Assembly (NCBI GenBank): GCA_028622995.1
Contig: JAJQJQ010000024.1
Location: 2,604,001-2,668,000, forward strand
DNA length: 64,000 nt
From: Panagrolaimus kolymaensis
Taxonomy: Eukaryota; Nematoda; Chromadorea; Rhabditida; Panagrolaimidae
Direction: 5' to 3'
The position numbers and the translations under genes were made by a program. The notes beneath the pieces are model-generated. The model saw only the letters and a list, made by a program, of their open reading frames with translations, made no database searches and had not been told where the DNA came from. Positions 15,601-27,505 of this stretch are shown here, piece after piece (within the stretch, counting starts at the first letter, position 1; the number at the start of each line of letters is the position of its first letter).

Positions 15601-18226
15601 ATCCCGGAAAACCATTCCAAAATGGCATCATTTTTAAGATTTTTAAAATTTTGAAATGCAAATTTCACCTCATTTTTATATGTTATCTAAATATATGGTA
15701 TACACCATTCGAAAGCCCATATTCGATTACCTAATATTGGATAAAAATCAAAATATTATGCTTCATGGGTGAATTTAGCCGAATTATTGAATTAAATTCA
15801 TGCTTTAAACTAAGATAGATGACAATTTGCATATCTGCTTATTTTTTGAGAAAAATCTTGACACCAATAATTTTTATTCCTCCTAAATTACCGGAAAAGT
15901 AAAATAGAAAAATTTTTTTAAAAAAAATGGACCGCTCGACCTCAAAATCTTTAAATTTACTCGTAGAGTCTCTCTTAAATCTTTTTTCTTTGATTTTGCA
16001 TACTTTTAATACTTTTTTAAACTGAACTATGCAATGTTTTTTTTTGATTGAAACTCACTTTTCGCTATGTTTTCGATGATGAACATTTGATAATCGTCCC
16101 ATCGAAGCTGAGAGATATGAATCGGCTGCTAAAAATATAGTATGTAATTATTTTTTATTTTAAACTGATGATGAAATATCAAAATTATAAATATAAGAAT
16201 GGATTTAATTTGAAAGTTGTTTGAATTTCAAATGTTTTTTTTTGTTTCAAACTGCACGATAAAAGTCATTTAAAAAAAACTGTGAAGATTTTTTGGAAAT
16301 TTTTTTATTTTTAATATCTTAATAACTGAAAGCAGCATTATTGTGAATATGAATTTCGAAATTAAAATAAACTGAAAAATTGAACAACCTCAAAAATATT
16401 GTAAGAGGTTCATAAAAAAAACTGTGCCGAACAGTCACATCGTGCAAAAAATATAAATTTTTAACTGAATTTCAACAAAATATAGAAAAAAAAAATTCTA
16501 TTTGGGGTTTTGAACTTTTTAAGATTCGTATAACTTCGTTATTTTTATGACAAAACTGAACAGTGCTTTTAAAGATTTTTTGGATATTTTAATAACTGAA
16601 TTCAGTTTGTTTTGGTGCCGATATATTTATTTTGATAAGAAAAAATCGAAAGCAAAATTCATGGGCATTTTAAGCCATTCATCAAAAACTGCGAACTACC
16701 AGGCTCGTTTTGAAAAAAAAAAAGTTATAACTTCCTTTTATAAAAATAAGTAAATTAAGTTTTTTTCAAAAATTTTTATAACTGCCTTGAATGTGGCAGA
16801 TATTATAATTTTAAAAAAAACTGTGACGAATCCGTTGTATATTTTTAAATAATTTTAATAACTGTGTTCCAAAGACTCCAAAGCTAAGGATTTTGACAAT
16901 AAAAAAAACTGAGACGACGTTTAACAAAAGCATTTTTTTAAATACTCATTAAAATCGCAAAAAATTGTAGCTCTTGAAAAAATAAAAAATATTAACTGCA
17001 TACTTGAAAGATCGGCTTTTTTTATAGAGCATCACAAAATTTAAATTTATAAAACTGCGTTGGCGAAATTTTTTTTATATGTTTGAAAAAAGCAAAAGGA
17101 AACTATTCGGTTTTTATTTTTTTAAGCTTTTATAACTGAAATGTATTGGTTTCGAAAAAAAATGATTTCGATAATAACAAAAAAAACTGACTCGGCGAAA
17201 TGTTTTGCATTTTCTTTAATGAAATCTCTTAAAAAACTGTCCAGAAATTTCAAATTTTCAAAAATTAAACTGTTATTTATTAAAACATGAAAAAAATATT
17301 ATTTTAAATTTTTAAATTCTTCTGAGTTTTTTTATTAATGAAGTTAATATGGGAATAATATCTATGGAAAAAAAGGGACATAATTATGTGATTTTAATCT
17401 TTTTTTTTGTTCGAAATATTAATAACTGATTTTTTGATTCCAATCGCAGGATCGAGGCGACTGACATGACGCGACATTTACTTTAAGAAATTTCGTAAAA
17501 AAAAATTGCAGAGAACTAATAATTTTTGAATAAAAAAAAACAAAAAAATGTTTAAAAAAGGTTTAAAGATTTCAAATTTTTTAACTGCATAGTTTGTATG
17601 TCGTCGGATACTTTTCGAAAATAATTTACACATAAAATTTAAAACTGTTGTTGAAAATTATTTCCGAACTCACCTTCTAATGTTTTAATTTTCGTTGATG
17701 GCATACCATGAAATAAATGGCTGCTATGACTTTGATGTTGTAAATAAAGATTTTTTCTAATACTTTTAGGAGGAGAATCAATGGATGTTTGATGATGTAT
17801 AAAACGATTATTATTTCCATTTCCACCTCCACCACTAAAATGTAATAAAACATTTGAAGAAATTTTTTTTCTATGTTGTTGTTGCTGTTGTTGCTGTTGT
17901 TGCTGTTGTCCTCTACAACTTCCTGGAACATGTGGAGGTATAGCCATTCGATGACCATTCAAGGATGAAATTGGAGGTGGTGGTAAAAATTTTTGTTGTG
18001 AAGGAGACGAATAAAACTGATGATGCATATGTGGGAGAGAATGATCGGATGGATGCAAGAAATGGTGTCTTTCATCATCGCTTATTTCTTCATCGTCTTC
18101 GATAATTCCATGATCATCTTTATTTTCTTCATAAAGGCAATTAGGTGAGGAATGGGAAGTTTGAAGGGAAGAGGAGTTGGGCACTTTTTGATAATTGGAA
18201 GATGAAGAAGACATTTGATTTACCAT
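613..18226 (-). CDS. 5' part of a long-intron gene for a low-complexity poly-Q/Ser/His-rich protein
   Basis: Six exons are readable on the minus strand: 17674-18226, 16059-16128, 10439-10516, 9584-9731, 1651-1879 and 613-724; the gene continues beyond the left edge. The ATG at 18226 has an in-frame TAA directly upstream. The first exon encodes about 184 residues rich in Ser, His and Pro, with an acidic DDEEISDDE patch, a run of about 11 Gln and a Gly/Asn stretch. Later exons encode basic, Ser-rich sequence (QGPDGRTISKAATISSS; RSRRESGPSSLLQLQRSNS) that looks like kinase-substrate or scaffold tails. Phases agree for exons 1-2-3-4 and 5-6. Exon 4 ends in phase 0 but exon 5 needs an incoming phase 2, so an exon is probably missing from the 7.7 kb intron. 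The exon 3 acceptor is weak; a better one at 10535/10536 leads to a stop. I recognise no domain. The long introns suggest a tissue-specific, perhaps neuronal, gene; that is inference. Confidence 0.6.
1880..9583 (-). other. Long intron of the poly-Q gene
   Basis: About 7.7 kb of AT-rich DNA lies between two well-supported exons. The flanking exons have incompatible phases, so at least one small exon should lie here, but I could not place it. Otherwise I see AACTG units, homopolymer A/T runs and no transposon or conserved coding block. Confidence 0.55.
10517..16058 (-). other. Long intron of the poly-Q gene carrying a large palindrome
   Basis: This 5.5 kb intron is bounded by exons whose phases agree. 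It contains dense AACTG units up to about 14.8 kb, then the inverted repeat at 14896-15974, which is free of the motif. I saw no further coding exon. Confidence 0.55.
14896..15974. mobile_element. ~1.08 kb foldback/palindromic element flanked by TTAA
   Basis: Two arms of about 495-505 bp (14896-15390 and 15470-15974) are near-perfect reverse complements separated by a 79 bp spacer. The inner ends read AGTGGGGAAA and TTTCCCCACT; the outer ends read GAGAGGTTCTACGAG and CTCGTAGAGTCTCTC. TTAA flanks both ends (14892-14895 and 15975-15978), consistent with a 4 bp target-site duplication of the piggyBac type, although TTAA is common in this DNA. The arms diverge only near the outer end (about 14911-14924 against 15937-15956). 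No coding sequence is present, so it would be non-autonomous. A transcript through it, such as the host intron, could form a hairpin of about 500 bp. Confidence 0.8.
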
Positions 18227-21200
18227 TTATTAAGAATGGAATAAAATTAAAATAAAACTGAAAAAAACAATTTATTAATAAGCAAAAATAAATTAAAATT
18301 TTTTTAACAGTCACGGAAAACCCGAGCTTATAATTTAAATTTAAACAAAACTTTTATTTAGATCTAAAACAAAAAATTCTGGAATAAGTTATAAGGCTTT
18401 CACGACAATATAAAAAAGGAGAAACTGTAGGAGGAATATCTTTTATTAATAAAGAAAATAAAACGGTGGAAGAGAAATTACGTCTCATATTAAAATATGG
18501 GAAAAACTGTTCAAATAAAAATCCAATTTTTATAAACTATTAAAGTTTTTAAACTGTATTACATTTTTTTCCAATTCTTATTCATTTTAAATGTCATTTA
18601 ACAAACGAAAAATGTTATTAGTTATAAAAAAAACTGATATAAGTGGTATTTTATTGGACTGAATTAAAAATACTGTTTTTTATAAAAACTGTAAGTTTGT
18701 TTTATCATTTTATATCGTGTATAAAAATAAATAAAAACTGGGAATAAAAGTTCATTAAAGGTCGTGTCAAACTAACTAAGTGAAAGATAAAAAATAAAAC
18801 ATTTTGGCTAAGCACATATCTTTAATTTAAACTTAAAAAACTGCGTTTTGTAAATATATTTTGATTAAACAAAACCTGTAAGATTTGTTATTAGATTGCT
18901 CGTAAATTAAATAAGCCATAATATGGGATGTCAATAATTTTCAAAAATAAAAAATTTAAAACTGTTAAATAAATATAAAAGACATAAAGTAAAAATAATA
19001 ATAGAAAACTGAACATAGAGGCACATGTGTAATTGTAAAAGCTTTCTCCTTTAAATAATTATTTTAAACTGGAAAGAGCTTTTTTTGATAGTCAAATTAC
19101 AAACAAAGTATTATTATTATAAAATAAAACTGCATAATAAAAGTAATAAGTTTTAAAAAAAAGGAAGACATAATAACTGTATTCTAACGCGTCGTCTGAA
19201 AGAAGAAACTTTATCAAAAAAAAACTGTGGTTTTGTTACATTTTTATTAATAATAAACAAATTAAAAAGAATGCATGTTAAAAAACAAATATTGCGAAGA
19301 AAAAAAAGAGGGTTAAAAGAACCAAAAAAAATCATAAAAACTGGAGACGATCGCGACTCGCGATGGTTATTCAAAACAAAAAATGATTTTAGAAAAACTG
19401 ATTACGTTTGGTTTATTTTTAAAATGTAAAAGTAAAATTACTTTAATTAATTTTAATAATTGAAAACTGACACGACAGAAAATTAGTTTTGTAAGAAACA
19501 ATATTAAACTGTCTTAAAACTTTCATTACTTTTTTTCTTCAGAAAACAAATTTTAGAAAAATCTTTCATCTTTCCACCAAAAAAAACTGCGTATTTTTAA
19601 CGCAGAAGGGGGCCAATCTTTGCAACTTTTATTTTGATTGTTTTATGGTTTTTCAACAAAGAAAAAAAAAATTTGGTTGTTATTTTTTTTGGAACTTAAA
19701 AAATGTCAAAAAACAAGCAAGCAAAGTTTTATTTTTCTTGGATTTTGCTTTGTTGAAATAAAAAAAGGCGCCGAAAAAGATTGAGAAAAACTGCCACGAA
19801 AAAATAAATAAATAAAGTAAGCAACAACAACTTCATTTTTTGCCAGCAAACAAGCAAGCAAGCAAAGAAAAAAAACTCCTCTCTCAAATTAAGCCAAAAG
19901 GGTGGAAAAATAAAAAAAAGCTATCAAGGAACGGCTCAAGAAAAAAAAAGTAAAGAAAAAAATAGTATAAATGAAATTTCCAAATAAAAAAAAAGAAGGA
20001 AGGAACAAAACAAAGAGGGAAGAAGGGTGAAAATAAAATTGTTAAAAATAAAAAACAATTGTTTGAAGTGAGAATAAAAAACTGAGTTCCAGGAACGTTT
20101 AAGAGGTTGGGGACTATTTTAATCCACAATAATTAAAGAATTATCTTGTAAGAGAATTATAAACTGAAAAATACAACGACAAATATTTTAAGGTGATTTA
20201 ATTATTTTATACAAAAATTTTCAAAAAAAGAATTTTAGCCAAAATTCGGTTCTATATTAATATGTGACAAACAGAGATTTTTAAATAAACTGTGTGTCTG
20301 TCTGAGTAAAGAATTGAAAATATTTTTAAAAAACTTATAATAACTCAAATCATTTGGGAAAGATCTTAAATAACTGTCACCTTTTTTTTAATTGAAATAG
20401 CCTTAAATTCAACAAAAAAAATATACTGAAAAAGATGGCAGGGAATAAAATAATTTTAGACATGGCCAAAGCAAATTATGAGATATTTTTAAAACTGATA
20501 TTGGGAGATATGTCTTGTAAGTATTATAAAACTGAACATAAACAAAGAGATATAAATAAATAAAACATTATTTTTTCTTTTATTTTTTAGTTTGATTTCT
20601 AAAAATTTTGGAATAAAAATTTAGAAGCAAATTTGCTAATCTTATGGAATTATATAATAAACAGCAGCAAAAGAAGAATTTTCCAAAATAACTGAAATAG
20701 TGTACGAATTGTGGAAACTTTTTTTAATAACTGGGTATTATGCGAAATGACGCTTAAAAATAAACTGTGATCAGAAAATTGATTTGGATAAAAAAAAAAT
20801 AGATTATAAAAAAAAATTAAACTGAGCAGGGCGATTTAATCGTAACAAAAAATTTTTTTATTATTAGTATCAAAAAAACTGCATATTGTTTACATGTTCA
20901 GTTTAATTTTTATAAATTTTCAATCAGAAATAATATTAAATGGAACAATCAACATTATCAAACTGGAAATTAAAAATTAATTTAATTTTGGTTTTTAAAA
21001 GGCCAAAAAATAAATGTATTTTCATTTAACTGTATCAGGGTTTTTAAATGCATAGGGTAAACTGAATCATTCTAAACAGAAAGCAAACTTTATTGAATAT
21101 TTCAAAAAACTGAGCTGATTTAAAAACGCAGGGGAAAATTTGCAAGAAATTTGATTACTTTATATCAATTTTTTTTTTTGCATGATATATGTATTAACTG

Positions 21201-24200
21201 TGACATACGAACGACACAATTTTTATAGAAAAATATTAATAATTGAGGACTTATGTAGAAATATTTTTTTTGAGATTTTCAAGCCTTGGAATAAAATCAA
21301 AAATTTTTTTTCATAAACTGCGAGCACGATTCCGATCATTTTTATTACCAAAAAAGCAGCAAAAAAAAAATATCCATCGAAGATAATAAAATCACCACCT
21401 TACTTTTCGTAATTTTTAATATTTTTTCCAGCATCAAAAAAAAGTGACGACGATAACAAAATAAAAAATAAGAAGATGCCGTCCGTCAGAAATTAACATT
21501 GGACATTCTTCAGTGGCAAAACAAATGGTTGGCGTTGAGAAATAAAAACTGGTGGAAGAGAAAAAAAAACAATGGCATAGCCCAAAAATAAATAAACAAA
21601 AAAAAGAAGAGGAGAAGCCAAGGCAAAAAAGAAAAAAATGCAACAAAATGAAATGAGTTTTAAGCAAGGTTAACCCAACCAAAACAAAGACAAAATATTT
21701 CGTCGCTTACTCATTTATTTTTTTCCTTTTTTTTTGCAGAAGAGTGTGTAAATGTGTGAATGTTTGGAGGATAAAAAGATGGACGACCCCAAAGGAAGAG
21801 CAAAAAAAGAAAAACTATAAATGGAAATTCGAGAGAAAAAAAAAAGGAAGACAGCAACGTGAAAAAAAAAATTTAAATATAAAAATAAAATATTTTTGAA
21901 ATTTTTACTGTGAGGAGAAAAAGGTCGGTTATGATAATTTTACTTTCGACTCTCATGGGGATATTAAAATTAGGCATAAACTGGATTGCCAAGTATTTAA
22001 CTGCCACAAAACACAAAAAATTTGAATTTAAATTTAAAAAAAAGAAGATTTTGCTGTTATTTTTTTTAAAACTGTGTGCGACTGTAATCCATTGAAGAAT
22101 ATTTCAACTCTATGAATAAAACTGAGGAAAAATAAATTCAATCAAACGGAAAATAATTATTAACAAAAATTAAACTGAACACTAAAAAAATAATTGGATG
22201 CTTGATAATTTCCAACCAATTTACAAAAAATATTGATATTAAAAAAACTGTAGTTGTTAATTGAAATAAAGAATATGTATGTATTTTTTCCCCCAACATA
22301 TGTACTTTTCACCGAAATTATGTATTTATTCTTTAAAAAAACTGTTTTACTGTGTTTGATTGTTTTGACGGGTACGAAATCGTCTATCATCTTCTAAATT
22401 TCGACAAAAAAGGGAGAAAAAATGAAAAGAAATATACTTATAAAACTAACTAATAAGAGAAAAACTGAGAAATAGAAAAACTATGGGATTTTTTAAATAG
22501 AATTTAACGAAGAAGAAAAATAGACAAAAAACTGGGACGTAGAATAAATAAAGGGCTAAAAAAACTGCGTTTTTATTACTAAAAATAAAAACAAAACGAA
22601 AAACAACTTTAAAAATCTTATAAAAACAAGCATTAAATTGATTGAACAAATATCATTGTCGCTTCTTATTGACTCGACTTGTCAAATCTCAAACAAAAAA
22701 TTGAGAAAACTTAGATCAATCCTCTCTCAAAAAAAACATTAATTTTGTGTGTGATTTTTGAAAAATTTTCAATTAATCAAGTTTTTTTAATCGTTTTTTA
22801 AATTTTAGTGGCGGACTCAAAAAAATTTTGGGGAAAAAGAAATAAAAAAAACTGAAGACTTTTAGAAATAGCTGATAGAAAAAAAATGATCCAATTAACC
22901 TTTTTAAGCAAATTATTTTTAATTGTGTATTTGAAACGCATTAAGAAAATTAATATTAACTTTTTTAAAACTGCTTTGAGAAACTTTTATAATTTTTTTA
23001 GCTTTTTCTTTGCCAATTTTTACTTACTTTTTTTTCATTCAAAAAACTCAAATTCAAGGTTTTTTTCTTTAAAAAAAGGTAAACTTTTTCTGAGAAAAAC
23101 ATGAATTTTCTATTGTTTTGCGGCGCACGTCTGTAAAAAAAGTTTTAGATTTCAGAAGAAAATAACAACCCATAATAAATTAATTATTAAAGATTTTCTA
23201 AAGCCGGGAAAGATGAGGGTGGAAGTAAATAAAAAATCTTTGTAAAAAACTGAATAAAATATCAAAGGCAACTAACTATTTACATTTAATTTTTCTTATA
23301 AATTGTGAAAAAAAATTTATTTTTAAATGAAAAAAAAAACTTATCTTGATTAGGTATGTTTTTTGTTTTAATTTTATAAAAAAATGTCTAACGAAATTTC
23401 AGTAAGTTAATTTCCTGAAATATCGCATTAAAAATTATTGTAGCTTTCTTTTTTTCTTTCACTTCCTCAAATAAATTTTATTGAAGAAAGCGAACACAAA
23501 TATAATAATTAGAAACTAAATTAAAAACTGTTTAAAATTTTGTAAGGATGTGTTTAAGTTGAAACTGATTTTTATTTATATTACACGAAAGATTTTTATT
23601 CGATGGCAATAAACTGATTCAAATAATCATTACTGGGATGATAAAAATAAATAAATCTCTGATTACCTTAATCAAAGGAAAGATCAAAGAAAAAACAAAA
23701 CTGATAAAATGCAAAAGCACAAAAATCAAAAGAGTAATTAACTGAATATCATTTTTATTAACTAAATATTTTAAAAAAAACTATTGTTTTTTTCTTCTGC
23801 GATAAAGTAAAACTGTTTAAAGCCAAAAAGTTTACTAATTTTAAAGCCAGTCAGCAGAAGAAGAAAAAAGCAACAACCTAAAAGCGATTTTTGAACCCTT
23901 CCTCAAAACATTCTTTTGTTTCAAACACTAAAAGGAAATTTAACGAAAACTTTCGAAGAAAAAGAAAATACTCTTCATTTTTTTCCATAACTTTTTTTTC
24001 TTGCAAAATTCATGTTAAAAAATATTCTCGAAAGTATGAATACCAAATCAAGAGGATCTTCTTTTATTTTTCTAAATTGCTAAAGCCAAGCAGCAACAAA
24101 ACAATATAGTAAAAGCAACCAACTAACTTCCAAAAAAATTTAAAATCAGCAAAAGCAAAAGCAAATGCAAAAAAAATCTCATAAAATTGTTTCAACAAGT

Positions 24201-24990
24201 GTTTTATTGAAGAAAAAAAAGGGAAATAATAAAATGACTCAAATCATAAAAAGCTTTTATTTTACTAACCAACAACAACATCTGGTAAAATTATTTATGT
24301 ACATAGTTTTTCAAAGCAAAAGAAAAAAAAAGGAAGAGATCAAAAAAATTCGGGGGAATAGAAAAAGATAGATAGATGATTCAAAAAAGTAAATACATAA
24401 GTAATCATAGCAAAATCAAAATCAATCAAAAAAAAGTTGATCGACCACAAAAAATAAATAAAAAGATAAAAAGATAAATTTGACAGATGGAATTAAGATG
24501 CAACCAAATGTTGTTGTTCGCTCGTTGTTTTTATTTTTCTTTGACTTTGACGTAAATACATAATTTTTAAAAGTTTAAAAGTGCATTGAATCTTACACAG
24601 AAAAAGAAGAGAGAAGCGTACAGTAAAAAAAAATAAAGATCGCAAATTGCATGAAAAAAAACAAAATTTTTCATTGCATTTTTTTAAAACAAAAACGATT
24701 ATCATTTTGCTGCTTCCAAAATCCAAATAACTTTTTTTTGATTCGCAAATCCAATCTCTGCCACATGAAAAATAACTAATACTCATAATAAAATACATAT
24801 GTACATCGAAGAAACTTAAAAATTTGCATAATGAAATCTCAAAAAATTTATTTGTTTCATTCATTTTTCAAATCATTTTTATGCCGAGCGCGAGCTTCTT
24901 TCATTCTTTTTTTCGTTCATTCGTGTGTTCTCATTTTCTTTGATTGTTGTTTGTTGATTGGTTTACCATACTCATTTGTTTGTTTCAGAT
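18227..24990. other. Intergenic region between divergent genes
   Basis: This 6.8 kb separates the start of the minus-strand poly-Q gene from the plus-strand BRO1-Josephin gene and should hold both promoters. AACTG units continue to about 23.8 kb and then stop. About 19.6-20.0, 21.4-21.9 and 23.8-24.9 kb are purine- or pyrimidine-biased low-complexity DNA with repeated AGCAA/AAGC words. I see no convincing exon; a short open block near 22.34-22.40 kb is listed among the rejected items. Confidence 0.5.
24978..24990 (+). promoter_or_regulatory. Splice acceptor 2 bases upstream of the start codon (candidate trans-splice site)
   Basis: TTGTTTCAG ends at 24988 and the ATG begins at 24991. An acceptor this close to the start is typical of nematode spliced-leader addition. 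It could equally be the end of an ordinary 5' UTR intron. No spliced-leader gene is visible in the window. Confidence 0.45.
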
Positions 24991-27354
24991 ATGGTTGCTG
25001 TAAAATTCTTAGCTGTGCCATTAAAGAAAACCAATAATGTTGATTTCGTTAAAGCTCTTCGACCATTTATTGAATCAATGGAGATAGACCTTTTTCAACA
25101 AATGGAAGTGGATGATGCATTAAAAGAACTGAATAAAATGAGAAATCAAGCATGCTGTAATAACCAAAACTTCTATAAAACGGAACAATCGCTGCATTTG
25201 ATTGAAAGGTATGGAAATAGTTAATATTGTTAGCTTTATATGTACTTATGTAATTCTTTTCAGGTATTATGATCAACTTTGTGCTATTCAAAAGGCGCTT
25301 CCTATGACACCTTATTTGAATACTGTAGATTTCAAATGGCGGGATGCTTTTGATAAACGAAAGGATTTGAGTAAGTTTTTCACATTCATTTTTTTTTCTT
25401 GCTTTTTTTTTACCCTTGGTGGATTTTAGCTATCGATGACAGTGCTTTTGAACGTGTATGTGTCCTTTTCAATTGTGGCGCTGTGATGTCAATAATAGCT
25501 TCAAATCAATCATATTCTGAAGAACATCTCAAGATTGCAACTAAATTGTTTCAAAAAGCTTCTGGTGTTTTCAAATATCTTCAAGAAAACATTTTTGATA
25601 TGACTTTACATGAACTAACACCTGATTTTAATAGTTATACCTTATCCATACTGTCATGTATCATGCTTGCTCAAGCTCAAGAATGTGCTTATTTGAAAGC
25701 AGTGCGATGTAAGTTTTTTTAAATGTGTTTCATTTAGACATAAACTTTTTTATCTAACATGGAAGTCAATGTTCTCATCAAAATAGCTAATCAAGGCTCT
25801 CAATTTTATAAAGATGCTCTTTCAATGCTGGCAAAAAATGAGGCGAAAGGAATATTTGATAAAGAATGGATTACCACTATTTCAACTAAAGCTAAAGGGC
25901 TTGAATCTTCTGCACACTTTCATGCTTCCACACTTTGCGAAATTGAAGGGAAAGCTGGTGAACAAATTTGTCGTGTTATGGAAGCTGTAAAACTTCATAA
26001 TCAAATGAAATCTTCTGTGTATGATGATCATTTTCCAATCTTACGTGAGGCAGCTAAAAATTTGCAAAAAATTCTGAAAGCTAATCAATTTATTGTATGT
26101 TTCATTAAATGGGATATTTCGCATTATCTTTACCAATGTTTTAGTACGAACGTGTTCCTAACATACAAGATGTTCCGGAATTAGAAAAGAAAGCTGCCGT
26201 TAAGCCTACTCCTATCGAAGGGTACTTATCACCCGACTTTAAGGATCTGTTTGAAGCTCTGGATTCTCTTTCAATCAATAAAGCACTGTCTGCGTTCCAA
26301 AAGGGCAAAATAGTAGCAGTTGATACTAATGGAAATGGTCATTATCCAGAACACCCTACAGATATTGATACGTAAGTGTTTAACCATTTTACCGTATTAT
26401 CTTTGTAATAACCAACTTCATTTTTCAGCAAAATAGCATCACTTACTCTTTCAAATGCCTTTAACGATGTTTCGAACCATGAAAAACGCCAAGAATCAAT
26501 TCAACAAAAATCAGCGAATGTTCAACAACGTAATGGTACAGTTGATTTTCTTTGTTTGTTTTTATCACCTTTAATCCAAATTACAGGACTCAACAAATTT
26601 TCATCTTCAAGTTCCTCCAATGTTGCTGTGGGTGATAGAAATAAAAAAGAAGAAAACGACCGATGGGAAGTATTAGGAAGAAAATCTATTTACTTTGAAA
26701 AAGTATGTTTCATTTTTGCAATGGAAATTGTCTCAACCTCGAAGTGTGAAACCTTTATTAATGCATATATTTTTAGCAACGTGATTTAATGTGTGGTCAA
26801 CATGCATTGAATATGCTTCTTCAAAGTCATGCATTCAACGCTTCACATTTTGCTCGTTTTGTTGAAAGATTGGATCAACAAGAAATGGAACTCGCTGAAA
26901 TACCATCACACAAATTTCGAAGTGAAAATGGATCTGAATCTGGATTTTATTCAATACAAGTATTACAAATGGCTCTTTTATCTCGAAATTTGAATCTGGA
27001 GAACATAAATAAACCAAATTATACTCATTATATGTTTCAACCTGAGTAAGTTATCTTCATTTCCCATGGTCGTTCTTTATTCGGTTAACTTTTAGAAATG
27101 CGCATGCTTTCATTATTAACAAAACTCAACATTGGTTTACTCTTCGACGATTCGGTGATATGTGGTTTATTCTCAATTCACTTTTTAATGGTCCACAATA
27201 CATCGCTACTTCATCACTTCAACCATATTTAGCATGGCTAATTGAAAATCATTCATCGATATATGTTGTTGAAGGAGAACTTGGAATTTGTGCTGCTGAT
27301 AATGCTTCAACGAAAGGTGAATTAGCTGTATACAATAGACGATCAAGTAGCTAA
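24991..27354 (+). CDS. BRO1 (ALIX-type) - Josephin (ataxin-3-type) fusion protein
   Basis: Nine exons (24991-25208, 25264-25370, 25430-25708, 25766-26094, 26145-26371, 26429-26535, 26587-26702, 26777-27045, 27096-27354) join in phase to a 636-residue frame ending in TAA. Residues 1 to about 345 match the ALIX BRO1 domain: an LKKT N-terminus, RYYDQLC, VLFNCGA and IMLAQAQE (the ESCRT-III/CHMP4-binding helix in ALIX), then the start of the V domain (SPDFKDLFEAL). The rest of V and the Pro-rich tail are missing. After a Ser-rich linker, residues of about 455-625 form a Josephin domain with the ataxin-3 catalytic set: Gln462 in FEKQ, Cys467 in MCGQHALNMLL, His563 in TQHWFTL and Asn578 in FILNS. 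There are no UIMs and no poly-Q. The Josephin N-terminus is split across exons 7 and 8 and has no in-frame ATG of its own before Cys467, so a separate downstream gene is unlikely. Expected role: ESCRT-linked cysteine-protease deubiquitination. Confidence 0.85.
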
Positions 27355-27499
27355 AGAACAATGAACTCCCAAACAATCTGATTTTCTCGTAAGAATTGAA
27401 CAAAAAATTTGTGAATATTTTCAACATTATCTTCAAGTAAATAACGTGTATTTGTTTTTATGTACATTTTTCATTTATATAGTTTCGTACGTTTGTTTC

Positions 27500-27505
27500 A
27501 ATAAA
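27500..27505 (+). terminator. AATAAA polyadenylation signal of the BRO1-Josephin gene
   Basis: A canonical AATAAA lies about 146 bp after the stop codon in an AT-rich 3' UTR, with T-rich sequence following. No other AATAAA was seen between the stop and this site. Confidence 0.55.

Larger units (their letters stand above)
1..23820 (+). repeat. AACTG-unit island 1 (introns and upstream flank of the long-intron gene)
   Basis: Throughout this stretch an A/T-only run ending in AACTG is followed by about 20-25 bases of mixed composition and then another A/T run. Spacing is typically 50-100 bp. Examples begin near 1044, 5225, 12770, 16818, 16985 and 19338. Almost every instance has AACTG on the plus strand, antisense to the host gene; CAGTT on the plus strand is rare (for example near 1229, 2148 and 20897). 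The block after the motif differs in every copy, so this is not a tandem or ordinary dispersed repeat. Gaps occur at about 2.88-3.17, 4.13-4.36 and 19.62-20.07 kb and across the palindrome at 14.9-16.0 kb. The function is unknown. Confidence 0.75.

Noticed and set aside
22337..22403. Short minus-strand block with acceptor and GTAAAA donor encoding EDDRRFRTRQNNQTQ
   Set aside because: It could be an upstream exon, but it cannot join the poly-Q exon at 18226 because of the in-frame stop before that ATG, and nothing else links to it.
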